From contig CAVOJY010000007.1 in NCBI GenBank assembly GCA_963696405.1, forward strand, positions 1 to 64,000: DNA of 64,000 nucleotides, read 5' to 3'. The translations under genes were made by a program, and so were the position numbers. This DNA comes from CAVOJY01 sp963696405 (GTDB lineage Bacteria > Chloroflexota > Limnocylindria > Limnocylindrales > CSP1-4). Positions 1 to 10,423 of the stretch are shown piece by piece; position 1 is the stretch's first letter, and each line of letters begins with the position of its first letter. Below the pieces are notes generated by a model. That model saw only the letters and a list, made by a program, of their open reading frames with translations. It was not told where the DNA came from and did not search any database.

Positions 1-1186
1 CCTCGATGAGTTGAGCGAAGGTCTCCGGCGGGCGACCTTTGCCAGAAAGATCGTCCCGATCCTCTGCGGCTCAGCCACCCGGAACATGGGTGCCACCCCT
101 CTCATGGATCAGGATCATCTCCTGGTGCCCTTCCCCTCTGGACCGTCCGAGAGCGAAGGAGAGAACCCGAAGACCAAAGAGAAGGAGACCCGAAAGGCGG
201 CAGAAGAGGAGCCCCTGGCAGCCCTCGTCTTCAGAGACATTGGCGGATCCTTATCCGGGGAAGCTGACCCTCTTCCGGGTCTATTCGGGTCATCTCGATT
301 CCGATTCCTCGGTTTATAATGCCAGTAAAGGCATCAGGGAGCAGGTAGGACAACTGGTTCAATTGCGAGGCAAGAACCAGGTCCCGGTGTCCACCCTGGG
401 GTCCGGGGGAGTTGGGGGCCATGGTAAAGTTGAAGGAGACCAGCACCGGAGATAGCCTTTATTGCGACGAAAAGTCCCCCATCCTGTTTCCTGCCGTCAC
501 GATCCCCCAACCTGTGATCTCCCTCGCTATCGAGCCCAAATAGAAGGGAGATGAGGAAAAACTCTCCTCCGGCCTGGCTCGCCTGGTCGAGGAAGATCCC
601 TCGCTTCGATTCGGTCGAGACCCCAGACCAAAGAGGCCCTGATTTCCGGGGTGGGGGAGATGCATCTGGATATCGCCGTGGCGCGATTGAGGCGAAAATT
701 CGGGGTGGAGGTCAATGTCAAAACGCCCAGAGTCCCCTACAAGGAGACCATTCGTGCTTCTTCGGAGACGCAGGGAAATCTAAAAACAAGCGGGAGGACA
801 TGGCCAGTTGCGGAGACTGTTGGGTGAAGGTGGAGCCTCTCCCCCACGGGGGAGGTTACAAGTAGTCAATCAGATCGTGGGAGGGGTCATCCCCCGGCAA
901 TACATCCCGGCGGTGGAGAAGGGCGTCATCGAGGCCATGGAGGAGGGCGCCCTCGCAGGGTATGCCGTAACGGATATCAAAGTAACCTGTACGATAGGGT
1001 CTTGTCGGCCTGTCGATTCCTCGGAGATGGCCTTTAAGATCGCGGGCTCGATGGGCTTCAAGAAGGCGGTGTTAGGGGCCTCACCGGTGCTGTTGGAGCC
1101 CATCATGAACGTGGAGGTTATAGTTCCCGACGAATCGATGGGCGATGTCATTGGCGATCTCAACAGCAAACGGGGGCGAGTGCAGG
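1..1186 (+). pseudogene. fusA: Elongation factor G remnant (multiply frameshifted)
   Basis: Pieces in all three forward frames add up to the end of domain I through domain IV of a translational GTPase of the EF-G family, which drives ribosomal translocation. Recognisable blocks, in EF-G order, are GKLTLFRVYSG (about 257-289), GKNQVPV (about 370), IPQPVISLAIEPK (about 506-541), VNVKTPRVPYKETIRAS (about 713-760), GGVIPRQYIPAVEKG (about 880-925) and PIMNVEVIVPDESMGDVIG (about 1098-1158). At least eight frame changes separate them, so no protein can be made. Base composition looks clearly less GC-rich than the rest of the window. The 5' GTPase part would lie left of base 1, and domain V is missing because homology stops at about 1186 in the middle of the NSKRGRVQG motif. 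Either a foreign decayed copy or an assembly chimera; the family call itself is secure. Confidence 0.85.
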
Positions 1187-1465
1187 GAGGACCTCAACGA
1201 GCGAGGCGTGGCAGAGGCGAGAGCCGTGCCGCTGGACACGATCGTCTACCGCTTGCGGGCCGCTCACGCGACGATCCGCGCCTCGATCGTGTCGCCCACG
1301 CTCGGCCTGATCCCTTACCGGGTCGGCTCGCGGTCGTACACCCCCAGCGAGCACCTGGAGGTGGTGCGCGACCACATCCGGGCCCATGCCCGCAGCCTCG
1401 AGCGCGCATCGGATCTACGCCGCAGGCGGACCAGGCGCTCTGCCCGCGACGTTGAGGCCACCTGA
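1187..1465 (+). pseudogene. Fragment of unknown protein fused to the EF-G remnant
   Basis: Directly after the EF-G homology ends, base composition jumps to the window norm and an open frame continues for about 92 codons to TGA at 1463. The translation has an Arg-rich C-terminal end (RRRRTRRSARD) and a middle part with PLDTIVYRLRAAHATIR. I do not recognise the family. It has no start codon of its own with a credible ribosome binding site, so it looks like the 3' end of a gene whose 5' part was replaced by, or misjoined to, the EF-G fragment. Confidence 0.35.
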
Positions 1466-1472
1466 GGGTTGG

Positions 1473-1916
1473 CTAGGCGGGCGGGCCCGCCGGCACAACG
1501 CCGAGCTGCTGCATCATCGCCAGAGCATCGAGGACACCCCAGTGCTCGCGCACGAGCCCATCGTCGCCGAAGCGAAACATGTCGATGAGCTGCACTTCGA
1601 CGCGCTTTCCGGTGGCCGGCATGCCCATGAACTCACCCCGGTTGGTCCCCGTGAACCTCACTCGCGCGACGGCCTTGTCACCGTTCGCGACGACGTCTTC
1701 CACGTCCATGCGCATGTCCGGGAACGCTTCGAGCTGCATCCGGAAGAAAGCCTTGACCCCGTCTTTCGTTGGCGCGAGGCCGGGCGTCTCCTCGTGCTCG
1801 ACGAAATCGTCTGCCAGGTGCCTGGCGAACCGCTCGATATCTCCCGCGTTGATCAAGTCGTACAGGCGTCGTGCCGCAGCAGCGTGATCCAGGTTCTGAT
1901 CCGTTGACGAGGCCAC
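1473..1916 (-). CDS. SnoaL-like ester cyclase family protein
   Basis: This 147-residue protein fits the compact SnoaL/NTF2-like fold. It has an N-terminal helix (AARRLYDLINAGDIERFARHL), the DDFVEHE segment typical of SnoaL-like proteins (Asp and His in the pocket), GVKAFFRMQLEAFPDMRMDVEDV, and the beta-sheet ending in REHWGVLDALAMMQQLG, a common C-terminal signature of this family. Members range from polyketide cyclases to proteins with no known reaction, so the substrate cannot be given. I chose the GTG at 1916 because an AAAGGGAAA-like ribosome binding site lies just before it; an ATG 18 codons upstream would add an unconserved tail. It points away from adenosine deaminase, and no operon partner is visible. 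Confidence 0.8.
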   Translation of the reverse strand: MASSTDQNLDHAAAARRLYDLINAGDIERFARHLADDFVEHEETPGLAPTKDGVKAFFRMQLEAFPDMRMDVEDVVANGDKAVARVRFTGTNRGEFMGMPATGKRVEVQLIDMFRFGDDGLVREHWGVLDALAMMQQLGVVPAGPPA

Positions 1917-2054
1917 AGTTTCCCTTTCTGGGCGCACGAAACGCCCGCCCGGAGGGCTCGGTCTCGCCATTGGCCCTGCGCGACGGTCGAGGCGACCGTA
2001 TGGGGACGCCGCGCTGGTGGGAGCCCGAAGGCACCCGTGCCTACCTGCCGAGCA

Positions 2055-2076
2055 GCGGAGTATGCACGCCAGCGGG
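2055..2076 (+). repeat. Imperfect 22-bp direct repeat, copy 1
   Basis: The segment beginning GCGGAGTATGCAC and ending AGCGGG recurs at 3701-3721 with a single base missing. The second copy lies at the left edge of the transposase remnant. The two copies bracket the adenosine deaminase gene and the small gene at 3279. It may be a scrap of a second copy of the same insertion element. The rest of 1917-2201 contains nothing else I can name. Confidence 0.4.
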
Positions 2077-2201
2077 CTTCCTGTCCCTGCGCGATCCCCG
2101 CGGGTCGACGAAGCGTATGTCCGAGGGCGAGACGCCCGTCAGTAGTTCCCCGCGCCTCGCGGCGATGAACTTCGCTGCACACCACACGGCATAATCCTTC
2201 G

Positions 2202-3227
2202 ATGATCGCTGGCCAACCGCCCAGGATCGAGCTCCACGTGCACCTCGAGGGGAGCGTCCGGCCCGGCCGGCTCCTCGAGATCGCGCGACGAAACGACACC
2301 CCGTTGCCGGTCGCGAGCGAGGCCGAGCTCGCCGAGCTCTACCGCTTTCGTGACTTCGCCCACTTCCTCGAGATCTGGATGCTCACGACCGCTGCGCTCC
2401 GGACTGCCGACGACTTCCGGCAGGTGACGGTCGACTACGCGGAGGAAGCCGCGGGTCACGGAGCGGTGTACCTCGAGGCGATCTTCTCGCCAGCCGAGGC
2501 CGTTCGCCGGGGCACGGACTGGTCAGAGGTGTTCTCGGGGTATTGCGACGGCATCGACGAGGCGCGTGAACGGTTCGGCATCGAGATCCGGCTGACGCCG
2601 GACATCCCGCGCGGCTGGTCGATCGAGGAGGCCGAGGCCACGGCCCGATGGGCCGTGCGGTTCCGCGATCGGGGTGTGGTGGGGCTCGGACTCGGCGGAC
2701 CGGAATCGGACTATCCGCCGGAACCGTTCGCCCGTGCGTTCGCGATCGCCCGCGACGGCGGCGTCGGGTCGGTGCCCCACGCGGGCGAGGTCGCAGGGGA
2801 GGCATCCATCCGCGGGTGCCTCGACGTCCTGCACGCAGATCGGCTTCGGCACGGGATCCGCGCGGTCGAGTCACCGGCGCTTGTCGCCGAGCTCGCTGCC
2901 CGCGGCGTGGTCCTCGACGTGTGTCCCACGTCGAACCTCTGCACCGGCGCCGTGGCCTCGCTCGAGTCCCATCCGCTCCCGGTGCTCATCGCCGCGGGGG
3001 TCCGCTGCACGGTCAATACCGATGATCCGGCCATGTTCGGCACGAATCTCGCGCGCGAGCATGAGGTGGCCATGCAGTTGGGCGCCGACACGGCCACGCT
3101 CTATGCGGCCGGGGTCGAGGGGGCGCTTTGCGACGAGCCGACGCGCGAACGGCTGCGGACGATCGGACGGACGGCGTTCCCCGAGTCAGCGGGCGTGGCC
3201 AGCCGGAGCGTCACCCCGCCCAGTTGA
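2202..3227 (+). CDS. add: Adenosine deaminase
   Basis: A 341-residue member of the adenosine/AMP deaminase family, a zinc amidohydrolase that converts adenosine to inosine in purine salvage. Metal and catalytic residues are all in place: HVHLEG with His12 and His14, the PHAGE motif (His193 and the catalytic Glu), RHGIRA (His217), and TDDP with Asp274/Asp275. Length matches bacterial Add (about 330-345). The gene is monocistronic between the SnoaL-like gene and a GC-rich hairpin at 3233. No strong ribosome binding site precedes the ATG at 2202, but the protein begins just ahead of the conserved first strand, so the start is reasonable. Some relatives act on adenine or aminodeoxyfutalosine; specificity for adenosine is inferred from overall similarity only. 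Confidence 0.9.
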   Translation: MIAGQPPRIELHVHLEGSVRPGRLLEIARRNDTPLPVASEAELAELYRFRDFAHFLEIWMLTTAALRTADDFRQVTVDYAEEAAGHGAVYLEAIFSPAEAVRRGTDWSEVFSGYCDGIDEARERFGIEIRLTPDIPRGWSIEEAEATARWAVRFRDRGVVGLGLGGPESDYPPEPFARAFAIARDGGVGSVPHAGEVAGEASIRGCLDVLHADRLRHGIRAVESPALVAELAARGVVLDVCPTSNLCTGAVASLESHPLPVLIAAGVRCTVNTDDPAMFGTNLAREHEVAMQLGADTATLYAAGVEGALCDEPTRERLRTIGRTAFPESAGVASRSVTPPS

Positions 3228-3232
3228 CGGCC

Positions 3233-3260
3233 GCGGCCGCGCCGGATCCGCGGCCGCTTT
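3233..3260. terminator. Intrinsic terminator between convergent genes
   Basis: A perfect 9-bp stem, GCGGCCGCG (3233-3241) with CGCGGCCGC (3249-3257), closes a 7-base loop and is followed by TTT on the + strand. It sits 6 bases after the adenosine deaminase stop and 19 bases before the end of the convergent gene at 3279, so it could serve both. Confidence 0.6.
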
Positions 3261-3278
3261 GCTCGTCGGTCTCAGTAC

Positions 3279-3635
3279 TCACAGCAGGTCGGCAGAGACC
3301 TCGTTCGCCTCGCCCACCCAGCGACCAGCTTCCGCGTCGAGGAGGGCCGGGATGATGCCCAGGCGATCCACGACGGCTCCGGCCCGCGTGATGACCCGCT
3401 GGAACTCGGGCGCCATGCGCAGCCGGCCCAGCCGCTCGGCGTCGCCGCGCAGCAGGAAGAAACCGCCGAGATCTCCGCCGTGTGCCTCGAGCAGCACGGT
3501 CTCGAAGCGTTCGATCTCGCCCGATCGCTGCAGCCCGGTCCAGTACGCAACGGCTTCTCCGAAGACGGTGCCCGCTGCGACCTCGCGACCCGGGCGTGGC
3601 GAGCCGAAACCGATGAAGAGTCCGAAGTCGGCCAT
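3279..3635 (-). CDS. Small hypothetical protein
   Basis: A 118-residue soluble protein starting MADFGLFIGFGSPRPGRE. The start at 3635 has a good ribosome binding site (AAGGGG, 8 bases upstream). The visible pattern is a short beta-strand, a basic loop, a helix with GEIERFETVLLEAHGGD, a strand GGFFLLRGD and a C-terminal helix. This arrangement resembles small ferredoxin-like dimeric proteins such as the YciI/EthD group, but no catalytic motif is visible and I do not assign a family. Codon use and base composition match the neighbours, so it is a real gene. It is convergent with adenosine deaminase and transcribed away from the transposase remnant. Confidence 0.65.
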   Translation of the reverse strand: MADFGLFIGFGSPRPGREVAAGTVFGEAVAYWTGLQRSGEIERFETVLLEAHGGDLGGFFLLRGDAERLGRLRMAPEFQRVITRAGAVVDRLGIIPALLDAEAGRWVGEANEVSADLL

Positions 3636-3689
3636 GGGAAGACCCCTTGTGGGACGCTCGAGTGCCGCACGGGTCATATGCCGGGGGCT

Positions 3690-4215
3690 GCCTCAAAGCC
3701 GCGGAGTATGCACCCAGCGGGCCGCGCAGCCGCCGGGAGCGCATGCCCCAGGCCGGCATGCTCCTCCAGGTCGACGGCTCGGTGCAACCACTGGCTGGAG
3801 GGACGGGACTGCGGCTCACCCTGCTGGCCGCCGTCGACGACGCCACCGGGTTGGTCACCGCGGCCACCTACCGCGACGAAGAGGACAGCGCCGGGTACCT
3901 CGAGATCAACGGCGACGCGGCGCGCCGCCAGGGCCTGCCCCTGGCCCTCTACCGCGACCGCCACGGGGCCTTCGAGACCCCCTTGGGCAGCTCCCCGACG
4001 CGGACCTGCGCCTGGCCGATCCACGGCGACGCACCCAGGTGGGACGGGCCTGCGGCGCCGGGGGATCCGCTCGGTGGCCGCCGGCTCGGCCCAGGCCGAG
4101 GGCCGCCGAGCGCTGCTGGGGGACCTGCCAGGACCGCCGCGTCACCTGCCTGCGCCTGGCCGGGGCGGATGATCGGGAAACGGCGAACCGCGTCCTCAGC
4201 GGCTTTGTCGGGATA
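3690..4215 (+). pseudogene. ISNCY-like transposase remnant
   Basis: Translation across several frames gives the integrase core of an ISNCY-type DDE transposase: RRERMPQAGMLLQVDGS (first catalytic Asp), LRLTLLAAVDDATG, RDEEDSAGYLEI, then LPLALYRDRHGAFETP (second Asp). After frame shifts come SAQAEGR (Glu region) and LAGADDRETANRVLSGF. Frames change at about 3985 and again at about 4080-4140. The N-terminal DNA-binding part and any terminal inverted repeats are missing, so this is a dead internal fragment. It marks an old insertion between the small gene at 3279 and the dienelactone hydrolase gene. Confidence 0.75.
3701..3721 (+). repeat. Imperfect direct repeat, copy 2
   Basis: Second copy of the 22-bp segment seen at 2055-2076, one base shorter. 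Here it encodes the start of the transposase homology. Confidence 0.4.
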
Positions 4216-4380
4216 CTCTGTCCATGCGCGAGGGTGCCGGGCACAGCGAGTTCGAGGAGGGGGGCGCGTGGCGGCGGCCCGCGCGAGCGACCCTCCGCCG
4301 CGATGCTACCGGTACGATGTTCGGGCATGATCGGTCGTGTCCGCTTGCCAGTGGCAGATCGGCGCAGCTCGGAGGGACCA

Positions 4381-5064
4381 ATGGTGAGTGGCGGGTTCGA
4401 AGAGCTGGCCCTCGGCGGCGAGCCAGCGCGTCTGTACGCGAGTGGCACCGGCGACACGACACCCGGCGTCGTGGTCTTCCACGCGTGGTGGGGCCTGAAC
4501 GGCGACGTGATCGCGTACGCGGACCGGCTCGCCGGTGCGGGGTTCTCGGTCGTGGCGCCTGACCTGGTCCGTGGTCGCGTCGCGTCGACCGTCGAGGAGG
4601 CTGAGCGCCTGGCCTCAGACCAGGACGAGGACCACGCCGACGCTGTCGCGCTGGCCGCCATCGACCGGCTCGCGGCGTCGGGCGGCGCGGTGATGGTCGG
4701 CGCCGTGGGCTTCTCCATGGGTGGCGCGTGGGCGATGTGGTGCGCGGCGCAGCGCCCGGCCGTGGCTGCCTCGGTCGTCTACTACGGCTCCCTGGAGGGT
4801 CCGAGCCTCACGCGGGCGTCGGTGCCGGTCCTCGGCCATTTCGCGGAGGCGGACCCGTACGAGCCGGATGACGGGGTGCTGGCCTTCGAGCGCACGCTGC
4901 GCGGCGCCGGGCGCAGCGTCGTCATCCACCGCTACCCGGGGACCGGTCACTGGTTCGCCGAGCCTTCGCGGGACGCGTGGCGGCCGGAGGCGGCGGATCT
5001 CGCGTTCGAACGGACCGTGACCTTCCTCCGGGAGCACCTGGTACCGGGCCGGCGCCCCGGCTGA
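4381..5064 (+). CDS. Dienelactone hydrolase family protein
   Basis: A 227-residue alpha/beta hydrolase. FHAWWGLNGDV matches the oxyanion region of dienelactone hydrolases, GFSMGGAWA is the nucleophile elbow, HFAEADPYEP supplies the acid and GTGHWF the histidine. Classical dienelactone hydrolase uses cysteine as nucleophile; here it is serine, so activity may be that of a general carboxylesterase rather than dienelactone opening. GGAGGG lies 3-4 bases before the ATG at 4381, a strong but tight ribosome binding site. The gene stands alone after the transposase remnant; the next gene is on the opposite strand. Confidence 0.85.
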   Translation: MVSGGFEELALGGEPARLYASGTGDTTPGVVVFHAWWGLNGDVIAYADRLAGAGFSVVAPDLVRGRVASTVEEAERLASDQDEDHADAVALAAIDRLAASGGAVMVGAVGFSMGGAWAMWCAAQRPAVAASVVYYGSLEGPSLTRASVPVLGHFAEADPYEPDDGVLAFERTLRGAGRSVVIHRYPGTGHWFAEPSRDAWRPEAADLAFERTVTFLREHLVPGRRPG

Positions 5065-5116
5065 GGCCCGGCATCTTGCTCCCGGCGTCCGGCCGGGGGC
5101 GCCGACGCCTGTCCGG

Positions 5117-6256
5117 CTACGCGCAGAAGCGGGTAGCGACTTCCGTCACAACCTCGCGGCAGGTCTCCACAGAGGGCAGATCGACCCACTCCGCCGCACC
5201 GTGATGATCCTCGCCGTGGGGCCCGAACACGACGGAGGGGATTCCCGCGGCGGTCAGGATCGACGCATCGGTCCAGAAGGGGGCCCCGACGATCTCGGAG
5301 GGGCGGCCCGTTCGCGCTTTGAGTTCGCGGGCGATCATCCGGGCAGGCGGTTGGCCTGGAGACCCGTCGAGCCACGGCCTCGAGAAGGTGGTTCGAACGC
5401 TCGCGCGGAAGTCGGGATCAGACCGGGCGATGTCGTCGAGGAGTGCCTGGATCTCCTCCTGAACGTCGAGATCGGTCTCGGGCGGGACTGTTCGACGCTC
5501 GATCGTGAGCAGGCAGTCCGCGGGGTAGGTCGATACCTCGTGACCGCCGTGAATGAGCGATGCATGCACCGAGCCGGCTCCGAGGAGCCGATGAGAGGGC
5601 TTCCCCGCCAGCCTTCTGCCGAGCGCATCGATGCCCACGAGAACCGGACCCATCTTCGCGATCGCGTCGATCCCGGCGTCGGGTAGCGATCCGTGGGCCG
5701 CCCTGCCCCGGGTGGCGATCTCCAGCCACACGAACCCCTTGTGCGCGACGGCGATGCCAAGGCTCGTCGGCTCCGCCACGATGGCGGCGTCGGCTCGGTA
5801 GTTCCGGACGAGAGAGGTCGTTCCCAGGCTGGCGTACTCCTCGTCGATCACCGCTGCGAGCACCACGTCGCCCCTGAGATCGCGCTCGGCCAGGTCCGCC
5901 GAGGCCAGCATGAGTGCCGCCAGGCCGCCTTTCATGTCGCACGCCCCACGACCGTAGAGCCGTTCACCCTCGATCCGCGGCTCGAGGCCGTCGGGCATGG
6001 CGTCAAGCCCCACGGTGTCCATGTGGCCGTTCAGCATCAGCGTCCGACCGCCACCGCTCCCACGGGCCACCGCGACGACGTTCGGGCGGTGGGGGTGCTC
6101 TGTCTCCTGGAGTTGAACGTTGAGCCCGCGAGAGGCGAGCCAGTCGGCGACGAACTCGGCAATCCGACGTTCGCCTTTGCCATCCACTGCCAGGTCCGGG
6201 TTGACCGAGTCGATGGCCACGAGTTGGCAGAGGAGTTCAGAGGCTTCTCCGGTCAC
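5117..6256 (-). CDS. M20 family deacylase (ArgE/DapE type)
   Basis: A 379-residue M20 metallopeptidase. NGHMDTVG gives His78 and the catalytic-type Asp80, GRGACDMKGG the bridging Asp107, and VIDEEY the general base Glu139 followed by Glu140. A dimerisation lid lies in the middle and PHGEDHHGAAEWV near the end supplies the last metal His. The family removes acyl groups from acetylornithine, succinyl-diaminopimelate or related N-acyl amino acids. The motif set fits ArgE/DapE-like enzymes, but the exact substrate cannot be read from sequence. Start is GTG at 6256. It lies 27 bases downstream of asnS on the same strand, so the two are probably co-transcribed, without an obvious functional link. 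Confidence 0.85.
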   Translation of the reverse strand: MTGEASELLCQLVAIDSVNPDLAVDGKGERRIAEFVADWLASRGLNVQLQETEHPHRPNVVAVARGSGGGRTLMLNGHMDTVGLDAMPDGLEPRIEGERLYGRGACDMKGGLAALMLASADLAERDLRGDVVLAAVIDEEYASLGTTSLVRNYRADAAIVAEPTSLGIAVAHKGFVWLEIATRGRAAHGSLPDAGIDAIAKMGPVLVGIDALGRRLAGKPSHRLLGAGSVHASLIHGGHEVSTYPADCLLTIERRTVPPETDLDVQEEIQALLDDIARSDPDFRASVRTTFSRPWLDGSPGQPPARMIARELKARTGRPSEIVGAPFWTDASILTAAGIPSVVFGPHGEDHHGAAEWVDLPSVETCREVVTEVATRFCA

Positions 6257-6283
6257 TCGTCGGCCTCCGTCTTCAGCCCGCGG

Positions 6284-7687
<1,404 letters not shown>

Positions 7688-7765
7688 GAAGACCTCCCTC
7701 TGGCCCGGAGGGTAGCGCGACTCGATGTCGGGCGGCGATCCTGGAGACGCGTCGCGATCTTACCG

Positions 7766-8404
7766 CTACTTCTTGTACGGCCCGATGGGCAGCACCACGC
7801 GGCCGTAGAGCTCGTTCCAGACCTGGGCGATGGAGGCATACACCGCGGAGAGGCCCACGAATATCCCCTCCCAGCCGGCGATCTTCGTGATCGTCGCGTT
7901 TCCCGTCCAGTTGCCGATGGCGAGCAGCACGAACAGGATGGTGAGACCGAGGAAGACAACCTGCAGCGCGCGGTTGATGCGCAGGGTGCCGATGAACATG
8001 AGTCCCGTGAAGACGCCCCACGCCATCAGGTACCAGCCCATGGCCACCTTGTCGGGGCCGTCCACGCCCATCCACTCGGGGAAGACGATGAGCCCCACCA
8101 GCGTGAGCCAGAAGAGGCCGAACGAGAGGAAGGCGGTCAGACCGAAGGTGTTGTTCTTCTTCCACTCCATGATGCCGGCCACGACCTGGGCGAGGCCGCC
8201 ATAGAAGATGCCCATGGCGAGGATCATGGTGTTCATCTCGTAGAAGCCGGCGTTGTGGATGTTGAGCAAGACGGTCGTCATGCCGAACGCGATGAGGCCC
8301 AGGGGAGCCGGATTGGCGGTGGTATCGCGCAGTGTCGCCGCGACGGTGCGGTTCTCGGCCATGACCCCGGCGTCGGCGGACGCCTTGGCCCCATCTGCAG
8401 TCAT
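7766..8404 (-). CDS. satP: Acetate/succinate transporter, GPR1/FUN34/SatP family
   Basis: A 212-residue protein with six hydrophobic segments. It carries the family signature NPAPLGL just before the first membrane helix, and MNTMILAMGIFYGGLAQVVAG, typical of AceTr transporters. These proteins move acetate, and in some cases succinate, with protons across the inner membrane. Other family features are the WxLF-like FGLFWLTL segment and the C-terminal VWNELYGRVVLPIGP. GGAGG lies 10 bases before the ATG at 8404; a TTG one codon upstream has tighter spacing and is an alternative. The N-terminal 30 residues are hydrophilic and cytosolic. Same strand as asnS, 78 bases upstream. Confidence 0.88.
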   Translation of the reverse strand: MTADGAKASADAGVMAENRTVAATLRDTTANPAPLGLIAFGMTTVLLNIHNAGFYEMNTMILAMGIFYGGLAQVVAGIMEWKKNNTFGLTAFLSFGLFWLTLVGLIVFPEWMGVDGPDKVAMGWYLMAWGVFTGLMFIGTLRINRALQVVFLGLTILFVLLAIGNWTGNATITKIAGWEGIFVGLSAVYASIAQVWNELYGRVVLPIGPYKK

Positions 8405-8725
8405 CAAGTCGAAGCCTCCACTCTCGGCTGTCGTGTGGGAAGGATGAGGACGCGTGAGACGACCGAGGCCGCGCGCCGAGTCCGCCGAGTTGTATCACGA
8501 CCGTCTGTGCAGGCCAAGCCCCGAACGGCCGTCAGCCGGCGGCCGAACGGCCCGCTGCGTCGCGTGCGGCCGGAGCGCAAGCGCGGGACGGCCCACAGCA
8601 TGACGCGGGCACCGGTGTCGGCGCGACGGGCGTCTCGGGGGTGCCCTCTGGCCCTCGTCATCTCGGGAACTGCGGCTTACACTCCCACGCTAGCGATCCG
8701 CGTCCGTACCTGGGAGGAGGGGGCT
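8405..8725. other. Divergent intergenic region
   Basis: About 320 bases between two divergently transcribed genes. It must hold both promoters, but I see no good -10/-35 pair, no clear repeat and no supported open frame. Long forward frames running through here are continuations of antisense frames of asnS and lack a start signal. Confidence 0.4.
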
Positions 8726-10240
8726 GTGGGCTGGCACGTCGGTCATCGAGGTGCTGGATTGCGCTACCGGGTGCTACCCATCGTCGCGCTGATCGCCGCC
8801 ATCGCCAGCGGCTCGGGCTGCACCGCCTCGCCATTCGACCCCTACCTCGACGAGTACGTCAGTGACACCGGGCTGACGGACGGCTCCGATCTCGCCGGCC
8901 CGTATCGCGTTGGCAAGCTGGTCGCGATCGACCCCCGCGGCCGCGGGCTCGACGGGCGACTCCAGGATGCGCTACCGGCCGACCTCCGCGCGGCCGGGCC
9001 CGACGAGGTCGGTACGATCGTCTGGGTCACGTGGGGCTACCACCAGGTGGGCACGTACAAGGACGCCGTCAGCGAGCGCGAGCGAGGCAAGGCGTTCCAG
9101 GGCTACTGTGAGATCACCGTGATCGACCGGGCGGCGGCGCTCATCGTGGAACGGCGCACCTTCGACGCCCCCACGCCACCCTCCACGTCCACGGCCGCAG
9201 GCGATGTCCGCACCGAGGTCGACGTCGACGCAGTCGTGCGGTACCTGGTTGACCTGACCGATGAAGCTCCGCACACGCCTTCGCTTGCCGCTGCGCCCTC
9301 TCTCGAGCCCGGTTCGAAGCTCACCATCAAGCTGAGCGGCCCCGATTCGGGGACCTACTCCAGGGCGGAGGTCTTCTGCTCGCGCACCGAAGGCGCCCCG
9401 CTGGACGAATGGTCTGTCAAGGATGCTGGTCCTGCCGCGGACGATCACAGCCTTGGCGGGTTCTCGTTCCACGGGTGGTTGGGCTCTTCACCCGTTGACG
9501 TGGCGTCCACCACGACCGACCTCGATACGACGGTCAGGATTGGCCCGCTCGTCTCGGATCGGACGTACGTGGTGTCGAAGAGCGAGGGCGGCTCCGGCAC
9601 GTTCTCGCTCGACGATCGGGGAACGAGCGCCACCATCACCTTCGTTGGGAAGACGGCCTCCGGCGTGCTCATGGCATGGACTGCCGAGTGCGGGAGCGAT
9701 GCGACAACCACGCCAACCCCCCAGCCGACGCCGAAGCCGACGCCGCCGCCCGAGGAGGCGCTGGTTGCGGCGTGTGACGGAACACCCGTCTCCTGGGCTG
9801 CACCCTATGCCGGCAAGGTCCACCCGCTGGTCGTCGTCGACAGCGAGGGGTTCTCCTCCTCCTATGCCATCAACAAGAAGTGGCGCGACGAGAAATGGAC
9901 CAGCCCGATCCAGCTGGTCGTCTGCGTTCCGGATGGCACGGAGGACAGCGTGAAGGTGGGCTCCTGCGGCCGCTGGAAGAGGCAGAGCGACGGGGTGTGG
10001 GGCGAGTTGGTCCAGTACAGGTACAAGTCGACCATCCGGGTGGTGATCGCCGAGACGGGCAAGACCCTGCAGAGGAAGGCCCTCTACGGCTCCGTCCCGC
10101 CGTGCGGCAACGCGCCCGAGGATCAGTACTCGATACCCGACATGAACGAGAAACCACCCTGGCACCTCTACGGCGTTGAAGTCACGCCCTCCCAGGTCCA
10201 GAAGTACGCCACGGAGGTGTCGACGCAGAAGGTCCAGTAG
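8726..10240 (+). CDS. Secreted or lipid-anchored hypothetical protein
   Basis: A 504-residue exported protein. The GTG at 8726 follows GGAGGAGGGG. Residues about 10-32 form a hydrophobic signal segment ending in SGSGCTASP, a weak lipobox, so lipoprotein anchoring is possible. The first half has a DPRGRGLD segment and then GTIVWVTWGYHQVGTY. A middle domain with Cys residues and Ig-like strand spacing (about 190-330) follows. A Thr/Pro linker, TPTPQPTPKPTPPP, separates it from a C-terminal domain (about 345-500) containing WRDEKWTSPIQLVVCV and further cysteines. I do not recognise the domains. The Thr-Pro linkers are characteristic of surface proteins in this genome; another is in the DsbA-like protein at 51514. 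Confidence 0.7.
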   Translation: MGWHVGHRGAGLRYRVLPIVALIAAIASGSGCTASPFDPYLDEYVSDTGLTDGSDLAGPYRVGKLVAIDPRGRGLDGRLQDALPADLRAAGPDEVGTIVWVTWGYHQVGTYKDAVSERERGKAFQGYCEITVIDRAAALIVERRTFDAPTPPSTSTAAGDVRTEVDVDAVVRYLVDLTDEAPHTPSLAAAPSLEPGSKLTIKLSGPDSGTYSRAEVFCSRTEGAPLDEWSVKDAGPAADDHSLGGFSFHGWLGSSPVDVASTTTDLDTTVRIGPLVSDRTYVVSKSEGGSGTFSLDDRGTSATITFVGKTASGVLMAWTAECGSDATTTPTPQPTPKPTPPPEEALVAACDGTPVSWAAPYAGKVHPLVVVDSEGFSSSYAINKKWRDEKWTSPIQLVVCVPDGTEDSVKVGSCGRWKRQSDGVWGELVQYRYKSTIRVVIAETGKTLQRKALYGSVPPCGNAPEDQYSIPDMNEKPPWHLYGVEVTPSQVQKYATEVSTQKVQ

Positions 10241-10423
10241 TCCGTCGGGTGGCGGCTCGGGACACGAGGCCCACGCTCTCGCGGCGACCAGGAACACACC
10301 TCCATCGCGCAGTGGGCTTGCGGTCAGGAGACGGCCGGGTGTGCGCGGACCCTCGCGTGACCGGAGCCGACCGTCCTGCGCGGCCCGGCGGCCTCCTGCC
10401 CGGCAAGAGAAGGAAGTAGATAG

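Noticed and set aside
2674..4380. Forward frame that would extend the dienelactone hydrolase by about 570 codons
   Set aside because: It crosses adenosine deaminase in another frame and the transposase remnant; the real start at 4381 has GGAGGG before it.
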